From JACMLD01 sp036500065 (lineage in GTDB: Bacteria > Bacteroidota > Bacteroidia > Chitinophagales > Chitinophagaceae): a stretch of DNA of 21,161 nucleotides. The stretch spans positions 1-21,161 of the forward strand of contig DASYCT010000429.1 of the NCBI GenBank assembly GCA_036500065.1, read 5' to 3'. Positions 1 through 5,903 of the stretch are shown in pieces. Positions within the stretch are counted from its first letter, which is position 1; each line of letters starts with the position of its first letter. Position numbers and translations under genes: made by a program. The notes beneath the pieces were generated by a model. It was not told the origin of the DNA. It searched no databases and saw only the letters and a program-made list of their open reading frames with translations.

Positions 1-1
1 A

Positions 2-574
2 CAGGTGATACATGAACGCAATACCAGTGAGACACAGATCAAAATAGACCTTAATATCGACGGCAGGGGCAAGGCGGCGATTATGACCGGCCTCGGTTTT
101 TTTGATCATATGCTGGAGCAAATAGCCCGCCATGGAAAAATGGATCTGACCATTCGCACCAACGGCGACCTGCATATCGACGAACATCATACTATTGAAG
201 ATACCGGCATTGCGCTTGGTGAAGCCTTTGGTAAGGCGCTGGCCGACAAGCGCGGCATGGAGCGCTACGGTTTTGCCCTCCCGATGGATGAAGCCGATGC
301 AAAAGTGCTGATAGATTTCGGCGGCCGCAACTGGATTGTGTGGAATGCAGAATTTAAACGCGAACATATAGGCGAAATGCCTACCGAAATGTTTTTTCAT
401 TTCTTCAAATCGTTCAGCGACGCGGCAAAATGCAACCTGAATATCGAATGCCACGGCGACAATGAGCATCATAAGATAGAAGCTATCTTTAAGGCCTTTG
501 CCAAAGCCATCCGTATGGCGGTAAAACGTGACCCGCTGAGCAATTACCTGCCGAGCACCAAAGGCGTCTTATAA
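2..574 (+). CDS. hisB: Imidazoleglycerol-phosphate dehydratase, 3' part (probably C-terminal domain of bifunctional HisB)
   Basis: This enzyme converts imidazole glycerol phosphate to imidazole acetol phosphate in cytoplasmic histidine synthesis. The sequence shows GFFDHML, then HHTIEDTG and EHHKIEAIFKAFAKA, whose His/Glu residues form the two Mn-binding sites of the family, and the conserved end LPSTKGVL. The reading frame is open to the left edge, so the gene is cut off. A GTG at base 5 could give a 189-residue protein, but conserved sequence (QVIHERNTSETQ) already begins before it. The true start is therefore probably outside the window. Many Bacteroidota carry a HisB with an N-terminal histidinol-phosphatase domain; I infer that here but cannot see it. 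The stop lies in a TTATAA palindrome shared with the stop of the convergent gene. The usual next gene, hisH, is found 9 kb away, beyond a trp operon. Confidence 0.95.
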   Translation, partial: QVIHERNTSETQIKIDLNIDGRGKAAIMTGLGFFDHMLEQIARHGKMDLTIRTNGDLHIDEHHTIEDTGIALGEAFGKALADKRGMERYGFALPMDEADAKVLIDFGGRNWIVWNAEFKREHIGEMPTEMFFHFFKSFSDAAKCNLNIECHGDNEHHKIEAIFKAFAKAIRMAVKRDPLSNYLPSTKGVL

Positions 575-850
575 TAATACATCCTGCATTTCCGGTCTTT
601 TGGCAATGACTGATTTGGCAAATGGACAAAGGGGAATGATCTTTATATGACGGTCGCGCGCATAGTCGACAGCGGTACTGACCAGTTGTAACCCGACGTT
701 CTGTCCCTTCAGTTCATCGCTTACCTCGGTATGCTCGATGACCATTGTCTCCGGCGAGGACATGCTGTACACCAGCTCGGCAAGAATGCCGCCGCCCTGT
801 CCCACAAAAAACATTCCCTTCGTGCCCACGAGTTTGTGTTGAATAAGCAT
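569..850 (-). CDS. Small GNAT-like N-acetyltransferase (YjdJ/COG2388 type)
   Basis: This is a 93-residue protein. The motif EHTEVSDELKGQNVGLQLVSTAVDYAR matches the shortened acetyl-CoA-binding core of the small GNAT family typified by YjdJ, and LCPFAKSVIAKRPE near the C-terminus is also typical, with a P(F/Y)xxxx(I/F) pattern followed by a short tail. These proteins are about 90-100 residues long, far shorter than ordinary GNATs, and their substrates are mostly unknown. The gene is convergent with hisB and their stop codons overlap in a six-base TTATAA palindrome, so there is no room for a terminator between them. The start at 850 is the first ATG and is followed by an AT-rich divergent intergenic region shared with the toxin-antitoxin pair. 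The family call is by motif recognition; no substrate can be inferred. Confidence 0.8.
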   Translation of the reverse strand: MLIQHKLVGTKGMFFVGQGGGILAELVYSMSSPETMVIEHTEVSDELKGQNVGLQLVSTAVDYARDRHIKIIPLCPFAKSVIAKRPEMQDVLL

Positions 851-903
851 GTGGTTATTTTTAGCTTATATATTAGTTTATTTTTTGCTTCTACTTTAGT
901 TAA

Positions 904-940
904 TTGCTAACTGCGGGAAGTTCGTATTTTTATAAAAATA
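904..940 (+). promoter_or_regulatory. Candidate promoter and palindromic operator of the toxin-antitoxin pair
   Basis: A perfect 16-base palindrome, TATTTTTATAAAAATA, lies at 925-940, ten bases before the antitoxin ATG. Its left half (TATTTTTA) is one mismatch from the Bacteroidota -7 box TAnnTTTG, and a TTG at 904-906 lies 18 bases upstream as a possible -33 element. A second short inverted repeat, AGTTA-N5-TAACT (898-912), spans that TTG. Type II toxin-antitoxin pairs usually repress themselves through palindromes over the promoter, so an operator role is plausible but inferred. Confidence 0.4.
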
Positions 941-949
941 ACCATATCT

Positions 950-1390
950 ATGAACACGAAAGAATTAAAGGAAAAATTGTACCGCCAGGTAGAAAACCTG
1001 GACTATGAATCGGCCCTCCAAGCGCTCTATTATGCCGCGGTCGAAAATCCCAAATTAAATAGCGACATCCTCGACGAGCTCACTCCAACCCAGTTAAAAC
1101 GGCTGGAAAGATCCCTTCGGTTTGCTGATGCCGCTAAATCTATCCCACGGGATGCTGCGATGAAGCGAGTGCGCCTGCTTATTTCAGCTTATATGGATAT
1201 GCAGGCCAATCCGGGAATGTTGGAAGAGCCTGCCGCTGAATATGCCATTTCCCCCCGCTTAATAGCTGCCAATGAAATAACACCGGAGTTGGCGGAACGC
1301 CTGGAAATATCCCGCGAAGAAATCAGCAATGGTGAAGTTTACACACATGCCGAAGTTCAGCAAATGGTGAAAGCATGGCGGTCGAAGTAG
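950..1390 (+). CDS. Putative antitoxin of a ParE/RelE-type toxin-antitoxin pair
   Basis: This is a 146-residue, mostly helical, charged protein with no signal peptide or membrane segment. I recognise it mainly by position: it ends 16 bases inside the start of a RelE/ParE-fold toxin gene. Its C-terminal stretch (about residues 112-146: ELAERLEISREEISNGE, then VYTHAEVQQMVKAW) has the form 'E/D-I-x-x-G-x-V/x-T-H-x-E-V-x-x-x-x-x-W' common to the toxin-binding tails of Bacteroidota ParE antitoxins. It is longer than usual for such antitoxins (about 70-100 residues). The N-terminal 80 residues (MNTKELKEKLYRQVENLDYES...) form an additional helical region that may bind DNA, but I see no classical ribbon-helix-helix or HTH motif. 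The short overlap with the toxin gene implies translational coupling. It would neutralise the toxin and probably repress the pair through the palindrome at 925-940. Confidence 0.7.
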   Translation: MNTKELKEKLYRQVENLDYESALQALYYAAVENPKLNSDILDELTPTQLKRLERSLRFADAAKSIPRDAAMKRVRLLISAYMDMQANPGMLEEPAAEYAISPRLIAANEITPELAERLEISREEISNGEVYTHAEVQQMVKAWRSK

Positions 1391-1674
1391 TATGGGCAAA
1401 AAGCGCTTCGATGGAATATATGCAAGTGTTAATTTATCTCTCTACAGAATGGGGCGATACAGTAGTCAATGATTTTATTAAAAAACTGGAGAGAAAGATC
1501 GTAGCGATAGTCGCCAATCCCGGTATCGGCAGGATAGCCGGGCCGGGTAAGAACACCCGAAGCGTAGTCATTACACCCCATAACAGGCTATATTATGAGG
1601 TGGGTAACGGGGCTATCAGGATATTGGCAATTTTCAATACCAGACGGCACCCCCGGTGGAACCGCTTCGAATAA
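1375..1674 (+). CDS. ParE/RelE-family toxin
   Basis: This is a 99-residue basic protein with the RelE/ParE pattern: an N-terminal strand (VEVVWAKSASMEYMQVLIYL), an amphipathic helix ending in KKLERKIVAIVANPGIGR, then the strand/loop blocks RSVVITPHNRLYYEV and IRILAIFNTRRHPRW. The NTRRHP(R/x)W ending is typical of Bacteroidota ParE-like toxins. ParE members poison DNA gyrase and RelE members cleave ribosome-bound mRNA; the sequence alone does not decide which applies here. The family motifs are intact and the length is normal, so the toxin is probably functional. The ATG at 1375 overlaps the antitoxin gene by 16 bases. The stop at 1674 is only 16 bases before the -33 box of the trp promoter with no terminator between them, so transcripts from this pair should run into the trp attenuator. 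Confidence 0.85.
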   Translation: MAVEVVWAKSASMEYMQVLIYLSTEWGDTVVNDFIKKLERKIVAIVANPGIGRIAGPGKNTRSVVITPHNRLYYEVGNGAIRILAIFNTRRHPRWNRFE

Positions 1675-1689
1675 CTTGTCCATAAAAAA

Positions 1690-1721
1690 TTTGCTCAAAC
1701 AAACTTTCTCCCGCATATTTG
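1690..1721 (+). promoter_or_regulatory. trp operon promoter (Bacteroidota type)
   Basis: TTTG at 1690-1693 and CATATTTG at 1714-1721 are 20 bases apart and match the Bacteroidota -33 TTTG / -7 TAnnTTTG pattern with one mismatch. The predicted start of transcription is about 1725-1730, immediately at or just before the leader-peptide ATG (1730). The leader ORF would then have almost no 5' untranslated region. This is inferred from consensus; the start site has not been measured. Confidence 0.6.
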
Positions 1722-1729
1722 CACTACAA

Positions 1730-1792
1730 ATGACAAAACAAATTCAAAATATTCAGTGGTGGTGGCATACAAACCTTAACCGGGGCTTGTAA
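1730..1792 (+). CDS. trpL: trp operon leader peptide with three consecutive Trp codons
   Basis: This is a 20-codon ORF with TGG TGG TGG at codons 10-12 (1757-1765) and a TAA stop at 1790-1792. Three adjacent Trp codons, in a short ORF upstream of a terminator hairpin and trpE, are the signature of ribosome-mediated transcription attenuation. Its last codons (CGG GGC at 1781-1786) double as the 5' arm of the antiterminator. A ribosome stalled at the Trp codons leaves this arm free. A ribosome that reaches the stop covers it. The peptide itself probably has no other function. The same reading frame extends upstream to an ATG at 1595 inside the toxin gene, but only the part after 1730 is downstream of the promoter, so I take 1730 as the start. 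Confidence 0.88.
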   Translation: MTKQIQNIQWWWHTNLNRGL

Positions 1793-1836
1793 GCTGCTAT
1801 TGTTGTTTATCACGAAACACCATATTCAGGGCCCCG
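1781..1836 (+). promoter_or_regulatory. trp attenuator: antiterminator pairing
   Basis: CGGGGC (1781-1786), inside the end of the leader ORF, is exactly complementary to GCCCCG (1831-1836), which is also the 5' arm of the terminator hairpin. The two pairings are mutually exclusive. The first arm repeats the terminator's 3' arm sequence CGGGGC (1845-1850), as expected for competing strands. Two G-U pairs (1787-1788 with 1829-1830) can extend the antiterminator. A small nested stem is possible inside the loop (TGTTT 1804-1808 with AAACA 1815-1819). Low Trp would stall the ribosome at 1757-1765 and favour this structure. High Trp would place the ribosome over 1781-1786 and release the terminator. 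The pairing is seen in the sequence; the mechanism is inferred from known trp attenuators. No obvious protective 1:2 hairpin was found. Confidence 0.75.
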
Positions 1837-1858
1837 ATGTAAATCGGGGCCTTTTTTT
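1828..1858 (+). terminator. Rho-independent terminator of the trp attenuator
   Basis: A perfect 9-bp stem, GGCCCCGAT (1830-1838) with ATCGGGGCC (1843-1851), closes a GTAA loop. It is extendable by a G-U pair and an A-U pair (1828-1829 with 1852-1853) and is followed by seven T residues (1852-1858). It lies 38 bases after the leader stop codon and 75 bases before trpE. It should also end transcripts entering from the toxin-antitoxin pair upstream. Confidence 0.92.
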
Positions 1859-1907
1859 ATTGTTTTATGAAGCCCTGTTAAATAGATAACTGATTGAATT
1901 TCAAATA

Positions 1908-1919
1908 CTCCCGCGGGAG
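1908..1919. repeat. Perfect 12-base palindrome before trpE
   Basis: CTCCCGCGGGAG is a perfect palindrome 14 bases upstream of the trpE start codon. As RNA it can form only a short 4-bp stem with a CGCG loop, possibly affecting trpE translation. As DNA it could be a protein site. Its GC-rich content stands out in an AT-rich leader. No function can be assigned. Confidence 0.35.
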
Positions 1920-1933
1920 CAGATAATGACTTT

Positions 1934-3349
1934 ATGAAGAAAATAGCATTACAAACAAGCTGTAAGAAAATGCTGGCCGATGTGTTTACTCCCGTAGGCA
2001 TCTACCTCCGCCTGCGTGACCGCTTCCGGGACACCATCCTGCTCGAAAGCACCGACCACCATGCGGCCGACAACAGCTTTTCCTTTATCTGCATCAACGC
2101 CATCGGTGGTATGGAGATCACCAATACCCGGAGCATTGAATGCAAACTGCCCGGTCAGCCACCCGAAAAGCGAGCGGTAAAGAACACCAGCGAAGTGCCC
2201 ACCCTGCTCTGGGAGTTTATGCAGCATTTCGATGTGCAGCCCACGGTGAAGGAAGCCCGTTTTGCCCAGGGATTGTATGGCTATACGAGCTTCGATGCCG
2301 TGCAGTTCTTTGATACGATCAAACTCAGGTCGGGCGTTTCCTCGCCTGCCATCCCGCTGATGCGCTACCGTCTTTACCAGTACGTGATTGCCATCAATCA
2401 CTACAAAGACGAGCTTTATCTTTGTGAGAATTCGGTACCGGGACTGGAAAGCGAGCGCAACCTGGTGGAAAGTCTTATCAGCAGTAAAGACGTGCCGGTG
2501 TATCCCTTCAAAACAAAAGGAGCGGAAACCAGTAATATGACCGACCAGGATTACCGCAGCATGGTAGAAAAAGGCATTGGCAGTTGCCGGCGCGGTGATG
2601 TGTTCCAGATTGTATTGAGCCGCCGGTTTGAACAACCTTTTATGGGTGATGAATTCAATGTGTACCGCGCCCTGCGCAGCATCAATCCCTCTCCTTATTT
2701 ATTCTTTTTCGATTATGGCGATTATAAACTGATGGGCTCGTCGCCCGAAGCGCAAATCATTCTCCACAACGGCCAGGCTATCGTGCATCCCATCGCGGGC
2801 ACCTTCAAGCGCACCGGCGATGATACCATCGACCAGCAGGCCGCCGAACGCCTGCTCAAAGACGCCAAGGAAAATGCCGAACACGTCATGCTGGTGGACC
2901 TGGCAAGAAACGATCTTAGCCGTGTGTGCAGCGAAGTAGGCGTTGCGCAATACCGCCAGGTACAATATTACAGCCATGTTATCCATCTTGTAAGCGAGGT
3001 AAGAGGTAAAGTGCCCGCGGGCAGCAATCCGTTTGAATTGCTGGCAAAAACATTTCCCGCCGGCACGCTCAGTGGTGCGCCCAAGTTCAAGGCGATGGAA
3101 CTGATAGATGCCTACGAACCGACGGCGCGCAGTTACTATGGTGGGGCCATTGGCTTTATGGGCTTTGATGGCAGCTGCAATCATGCAATCATGATCCGCA
3201 CCTTCCTTAGCCGTCATAATACCCTGGTCTACCAGGCCGGCGCCGGTGTGGTAGCGGCCAGCAATCCGGAAAGCGAATTGCAGGAAGTAAACAATAAACT
3301 GGGCGCACTGAAAAAAGCCATCGCCTTTGCAGAAGAAATTATCAAGTAA
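1934..3349 (+). CDS. trpE: Anthranilate synthase component I
   Basis: This enzyme converts chorismate to anthranilate using ammonia supplied by TrpG, the first committed step of tryptophan synthesis, in the cytoplasm. The 471-residue length is normal. The N-terminal domain has the LLES motif (residues 36-39) that forms the allosteric Trp site, so feedback inhibition by Trp is expected in addition to attenuation. The chorismate-binding domain shows NPSPY (251-255), PIAGT (286-290), HVMLVDLARND (317-327) and GTLSGAPKFKAME (377-389), all hallmarks of TrpE rather than of isochorismate synthase. The ATG at 1934 gives the standard N-terminus. The gene is the first structural gene after the attenuator terminator, and trpG begins 10 bases after its stop. 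PabB is the main alternative, but the trp context and the LLES motif argue for TrpE. Confidence 0.98.
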   Translation: MKKIALQTSCKKMLADVFTPVGIYLRLRDRFRDTILLESTDHHAADNSFSFICINAIGGMEITNTRSIECKLPGQPPEKRAVKNTSEVPTLLWEFMQHFDVQPTVKEARFAQGLYGYTSFDAVQFFDTIKLRSGVSSPAIPLMRYRLYQYVIAINHYKDELYLCENSVPGLESERNLVESLISSKDVPVYPFKTKGAETSNMTDQDYRSMVEKGIGSCRRGDVFQIVLSRRFEQPFMGDEFNVYRALRSINPSPYLFFFDYGDYKLMGSSPEAQIILHNGQAIVHPIAGTFKRTGDDTIDQQAAERLLKDAKENAEHVMLVDLARNDLSRVCSEVGVAQYRQVQYYSHVIHLVSEVRGKVPAGSNPFELLAKTFPAGTLSGAPKFKAMELIDAYEPTARSYYGGAIGFMGFDGSCNHAIMIRTFLSRHNTLVYQAGAGVVAASNPESELQEVNNKLGALKKAIAFAEEIIK

Positions 3350-3359
3350 TAAAAAAACA

Positions 3360-3971
3360 ATGACCACGAAAATACTTGTATTCGACAATTACGATTCCTT
3401 CACTTATAACCTGGTGCACCTGGTGGAAAAGATCCTGCACAACAAGGTCAGCGTGTACCGCAACGATGAAATCCCCCTTGAAAAAGTAAAGGAATTTGAT
3501 AAGATCATCCTGTCGCCCGGCCCGGGCATTCCCGTGGAAGCCGGGCTGCTGCTGCCGCTGATAAAAGAATACGCTGCCGCCAAACCGATACTGGGCGTTT
3601 GCCTCGGCCACCAGGCCATCGGGGAGGCTTTTGGCGCAAAACTGGTCAACCTGTCTTCGGTTTTTCACGGCGTGGCGACACCGGTAAATATTATGAACAC
3701 CGGGGCGGTAAACGGAAGCTCGAAGAATGGGCCCCGCGGCTCACAACTCTTTCATGGCCTGCCTTCTCAAATAGAAGTGGGGCGCTACCACAGTTGGGTA
3801 GTGGCAAAAGAAGACTTCCCGGCCGACCTGGAAATAACGGCCATGGACGACAACGGTTATATCATGGGATTGCAGCACAAGCAGTACGATGTGCAGGGCG
3901 TGCAGTTCCACCCGGAGAGCATACTTACCCCACGGGGAGAGGACATTCTTCGCAACTGGCTGGGCGACTAG
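3360..3971 (+). CDS. trpG: Anthranilate synthase component II (glutamine amidotransferase)
   Basis: This is a class I glutamine amidotransferase that releases ammonia from glutamine for TrpE. At 203 residues it is a stand-alone TrpG, not fused to TrpD. The sequence starts ILVFDNYDSFTYNLVH, has the oxyanion loop LSPGPGIP (51-58), the nucleophile elbow GVCLGHQ with Cys81, and the His184/Glu186 pair in VQFHPES. I chose the ATG at 3360: the frame is open to an ATG at 3327 inside trpE, but that would add 11 residues (MQKKLSSNKKT) unlike the family. It lies 10 bases after trpE. The same protein may serve PabB if no separate PabA exists, as in some bacteria; that cannot be judged here. A 101-base spacer with a hairpin follows. 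Confidence 0.97.
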   Translation: MTTKILVFDNYDSFTYNLVHLVEKILHNKVSVYRNDEIPLEKVKEFDKIILSPGPGIPVEAGLLLPLIKEYAAAKPILGVCLGHQAIGEAFGAKLVNLSSVFHGVATPVNIMNTGAVNGSSKNGPRGSQLFHGLPSQIEVGRYHSWVVAKEDFPADLEITAMDDNGYIMGLQHKQYDVQGVQFHPESILTPRGEDILRNWLGD

Positions 3972-4017
3972 CTGGATGACCAGGCGGCCGGTCAGGTGGG
4001 TCGCTTTGTGAATAGCC

Positions 4018-4041
4018 GTGAGCGCAGCAAAAGCGGCTCAC
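4018..4041 (+). other. Hairpin in the trpG-trpD spacer
   Basis: GTGAGC (4018-4023) pairs with GCTCAC (4036-4041), extendable by two inner G-C pairs around one bulged G. There is no T run after it, so it is not a standard terminator. The 101-base spacer that holds it (3972-4072) is the longest gap inside the trp genes and has no gene. The hairpin could be an RNA-processing or stability element, or incidental. Confidence 0.35.
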
Positions 4042-4072
4042 CTTGTACACCGGGATTCTAAAAATAATAAAC

Positions 4073-5065
4073 ATGAAAAAGATTTTACAATACCTGTTTG
4101 AACATAAAACACTCGACCGTCCTCAGGCGAAAGGCGTGTTGCTCAATATCAGCAAGGGCGTCTACAACGAGCATGAGGTAACGGCTTTTATGACGGTGTT
4201 CCTGATGCGCAGTATCACGATCGCCGAATTGCAGGGATTCAGGGATGCGCTATTGGAACTCTGTGTGCCGGTGGACTTAAACGGGCATGCGACCATCGAC
4301 ATCGTGGGCACGGGCGGTGACGGGAAGAATACGTTTAATATTTCTACCCTGTCCTGCTTTGTCGTGGCGGGCACCGGGCAGAAAGTAGCCAAGCACGGCA
4401 ACTATGGCGCTACTTCCGTCAGCGGCGCTTCCAATGTGATGGAACAACTCGGGTATAAGTTTAAGAGCGATAAGGACCGGTTGAAAAAAGAAGTGGAAGA
4501 AGCCAATATCTGTTTTCTCCATGCGCCCGTGTTTCATCCTGCGTTGAAAGCCGTGGGCCCTATCCGGAAAAACCTCGGCATCCGTACTTTTTTCAATATG
4601 CTCGGGCCGATGGTCAATCCCGCCGCCCCGAAGTTTCAACTGGTGGGCGTCTATAATCTCGAAATGGCCCGTATCTACAATTACCTGTTGCAGCAAACGG
4701 GTAATGCGTTTACCATCATCCACAGCCTGGACGGTTATGATGAAATATCGCTGACCAATGATACCCGGGTGATTACAAGCGAAGGAGAAAAGATAATGAC
4801 CCCCGAGCAACTTGGCAAGCGGGCCGTAAGCCCGGTGGATATTTACGGTGGCAATAGCGTGGAAGATGCTGCAAAGCTGTTTACGAAAATCATCAAAGGC
4901 GAAGGCAGCTGGGCGCAAAATGCCGTCGTGTTTGCCAACGCCGCTATGGCCCTTCATTGCACGGGCAATTACAAAACCTATGATGACGCCTATGGCGCGG
5001 CAGTGGAAAGCCTGGAAAGCGGGAGAGCTTATGCGGGACTGCAAAAGCTCATTCAATTGCAATAG
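4073..5065 (+). CDS. trpD: Anthranilate phosphoribosyltransferase
   Basis: This enzyme transfers the phosphoribosyl group of PRPP to anthranilate. The 330-residue length is standard. Motifs in order are DIVGTGGDGKNTFNIST (76-92), with the PRPP-pyrophosphate-binding GTGGDG loop, the anthranilate/PRPP loop KHGNYGATSVSGASNVME (107-123 region), and the later block GPIRKNLGIRTFFNMLGPMVNP that is diagnostic of TrpD. I use the ATG at 4073. An in-frame ATG at 4043 would add ten residues without family similarity and lies just after the spacer hairpin. It is separate from TrpG, unlike the enterobacterial fusion. trpC follows after 26 bases. Confidence 0.98.
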   Translation: MKKILQYLFEHKTLDRPQAKGVLLNISKGVYNEHEVTAFMTVFLMRSITIAELQGFRDALLELCVPVDLNGHATIDIVGTGGDGKNTFNISTLSCFVVAGTGQKVAKHGNYGATSVSGASNVMEQLGYKFKSDKDRLKKEVEEANICFLHAPVFHPALKAVGPIRKNLGIRTFFNMLGPMVNPAAPKFQLVGVYNLEMARIYNYLLQQTGNAFTIIHSLDGYDEISLTNDTRVITSEGEKIMTPEQLGKRAVSPVDIYGGNSVEDAAKLFTKIIKGEGSWAQNAVVFANAAMALHCTGNYKTYDDAYGAAVESLESGRAYAGLQKLIQLQ

Positions 5066-5091
5066 TCAATTTAAACACGGAGTTGAACAAC

Positions 5092-5877
5092 ATGAACATA
5101 CTGGATACCATCATTGAATATAAAAAAACGGAAGTTGCCCAACGCAAAGCAGCGGTGCCGGTAAAGGAACTGGAAAAAAGCCCTTATTTCCAACTCCCGG
5201 CATATTCCCTTAAAGCATTCCTGCTCGATGAAAGCCGTACGGGCATTATCGCCGAATTCAAACGCCGCTCGCCTTCAAAGGGGGTGATCAATGGCGATGC
5301 CGATGTGGAAACGGTCACAAGAGCGTATGCGGACAACGGCGCCTCGGGATTATCGGTGCTGACTGATGAGCAATTCTTTGGCGGCAGCACGGCCGACCTG
5401 GTAAAAGCAAGGGTGAACCAACTGCCCATCCTGCGAAAGGATTTTATTATTGATGAGTATCAACTGGTAGAGGCCCGGGCGATGGGGGCCGATGTCATTT
5501 TATTGATAGCCGCCTGCCTTAGCCCCGCCGATGTAAAGCGGCTTGCTATCTTTGCAAAACGCCTGAATCTGGAAGTTTTATTGGAACTTCACGGCGAGGA
5601 CGAACTGGTCCATATCTGTGACGAAACGGAGCTGGTGGGTATCAATAACCGCAACCTGAAGACCTTTACCGTGGATATTGAACGCAGCCTGCAAATGGGC
5701 CGCCGCATTCCGGCCGATAAGATTAAAATCGCGGAAAGCGGTATCAGTTCCGTCAGTATGATCCAGTTGTTTAAAGAGAATGGTTTTAAAGGCTTTCTTG
5801 CCGGGGAAACATTTATGAAGGAGAAAGACCCGGGAGCCGCCTTTAAAGCATTTGCCGATACGATTGCCGGTGCCTGA
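5092..5877 (+). CDS. trpC: Indole-3-glycerol-phosphate synthase
   Basis: This enzyme catalyses the ring closure of carboxyphenylamino-deoxyribulose phosphate to indole-3-glycerol phosphate. It is a (beta/alpha)8 barrel of 261 residues, not fused to TrpF. Visible catalytic segments are AEFKRRSPSKG (54-64), with the conserved Glu, Lys and Ser-Pro-Ser, LPILRKDFIID (111-121) with the catalytic Lys116, LLELHGE (163-169), VGINNRNL (182-189) and IAESGIS (213-219). The ATG at 5092 gives the usual N-terminus MNILDTI. A TTG three codons earlier (5083) is possible but unlikely. The gene lies 26 bases after trpD and 26 bases before trpF. Confidence 0.97.
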   Translation: MNILDTIIEYKKTEVAQRKAAVPVKELEKSPYFQLPAYSLKAFLLDESRTGIIAEFKRRSPSKGVINGDADVETVTRAYADNGASGLSVLTDEQFFGGSTADLVKARVNQLPILRKDFIIDEYQLVEARAMGADVILLIAACLSPADVKRLAIFAKRLNLEVLLELHGEDELVHICDETELVGINNRNLKTFTVDIERSLQMGRRIPADKIKIAESGISSVSMIQLFKENGFKGFLAGETFMKEKDPGAAFKAFADTIAGA

Positions 5878-5903
5878 TAACACCTTAAAACCCATCGACA
5901 CCC

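Noticed and set aside
1595..1792. Longer version of the leader ORF starting inside the toxin gene
   Set aside because: Only the last 20 codons lie downstream of the trp promoter and carry the Trp run; the upstream part overlaps the toxin in another frame.
1926..1937. Three-codon mini-ORF (ATG ACT TTA TGA) overlapping the trpE start
   Set aside because: It is too short to judge and is likely by chance; a re-initiation role would need translation data.
1949..2635. Open - strand frames opposite trpE, trpG and trpD
   Set aside because: They are shadows of well-identified genes with no family similarity.
3327..3359. N-terminal extension of trpG beginning inside trpE
   Set aside because: The added residues do not match the family; the ATG at 3360 gives the standard N-terminus.
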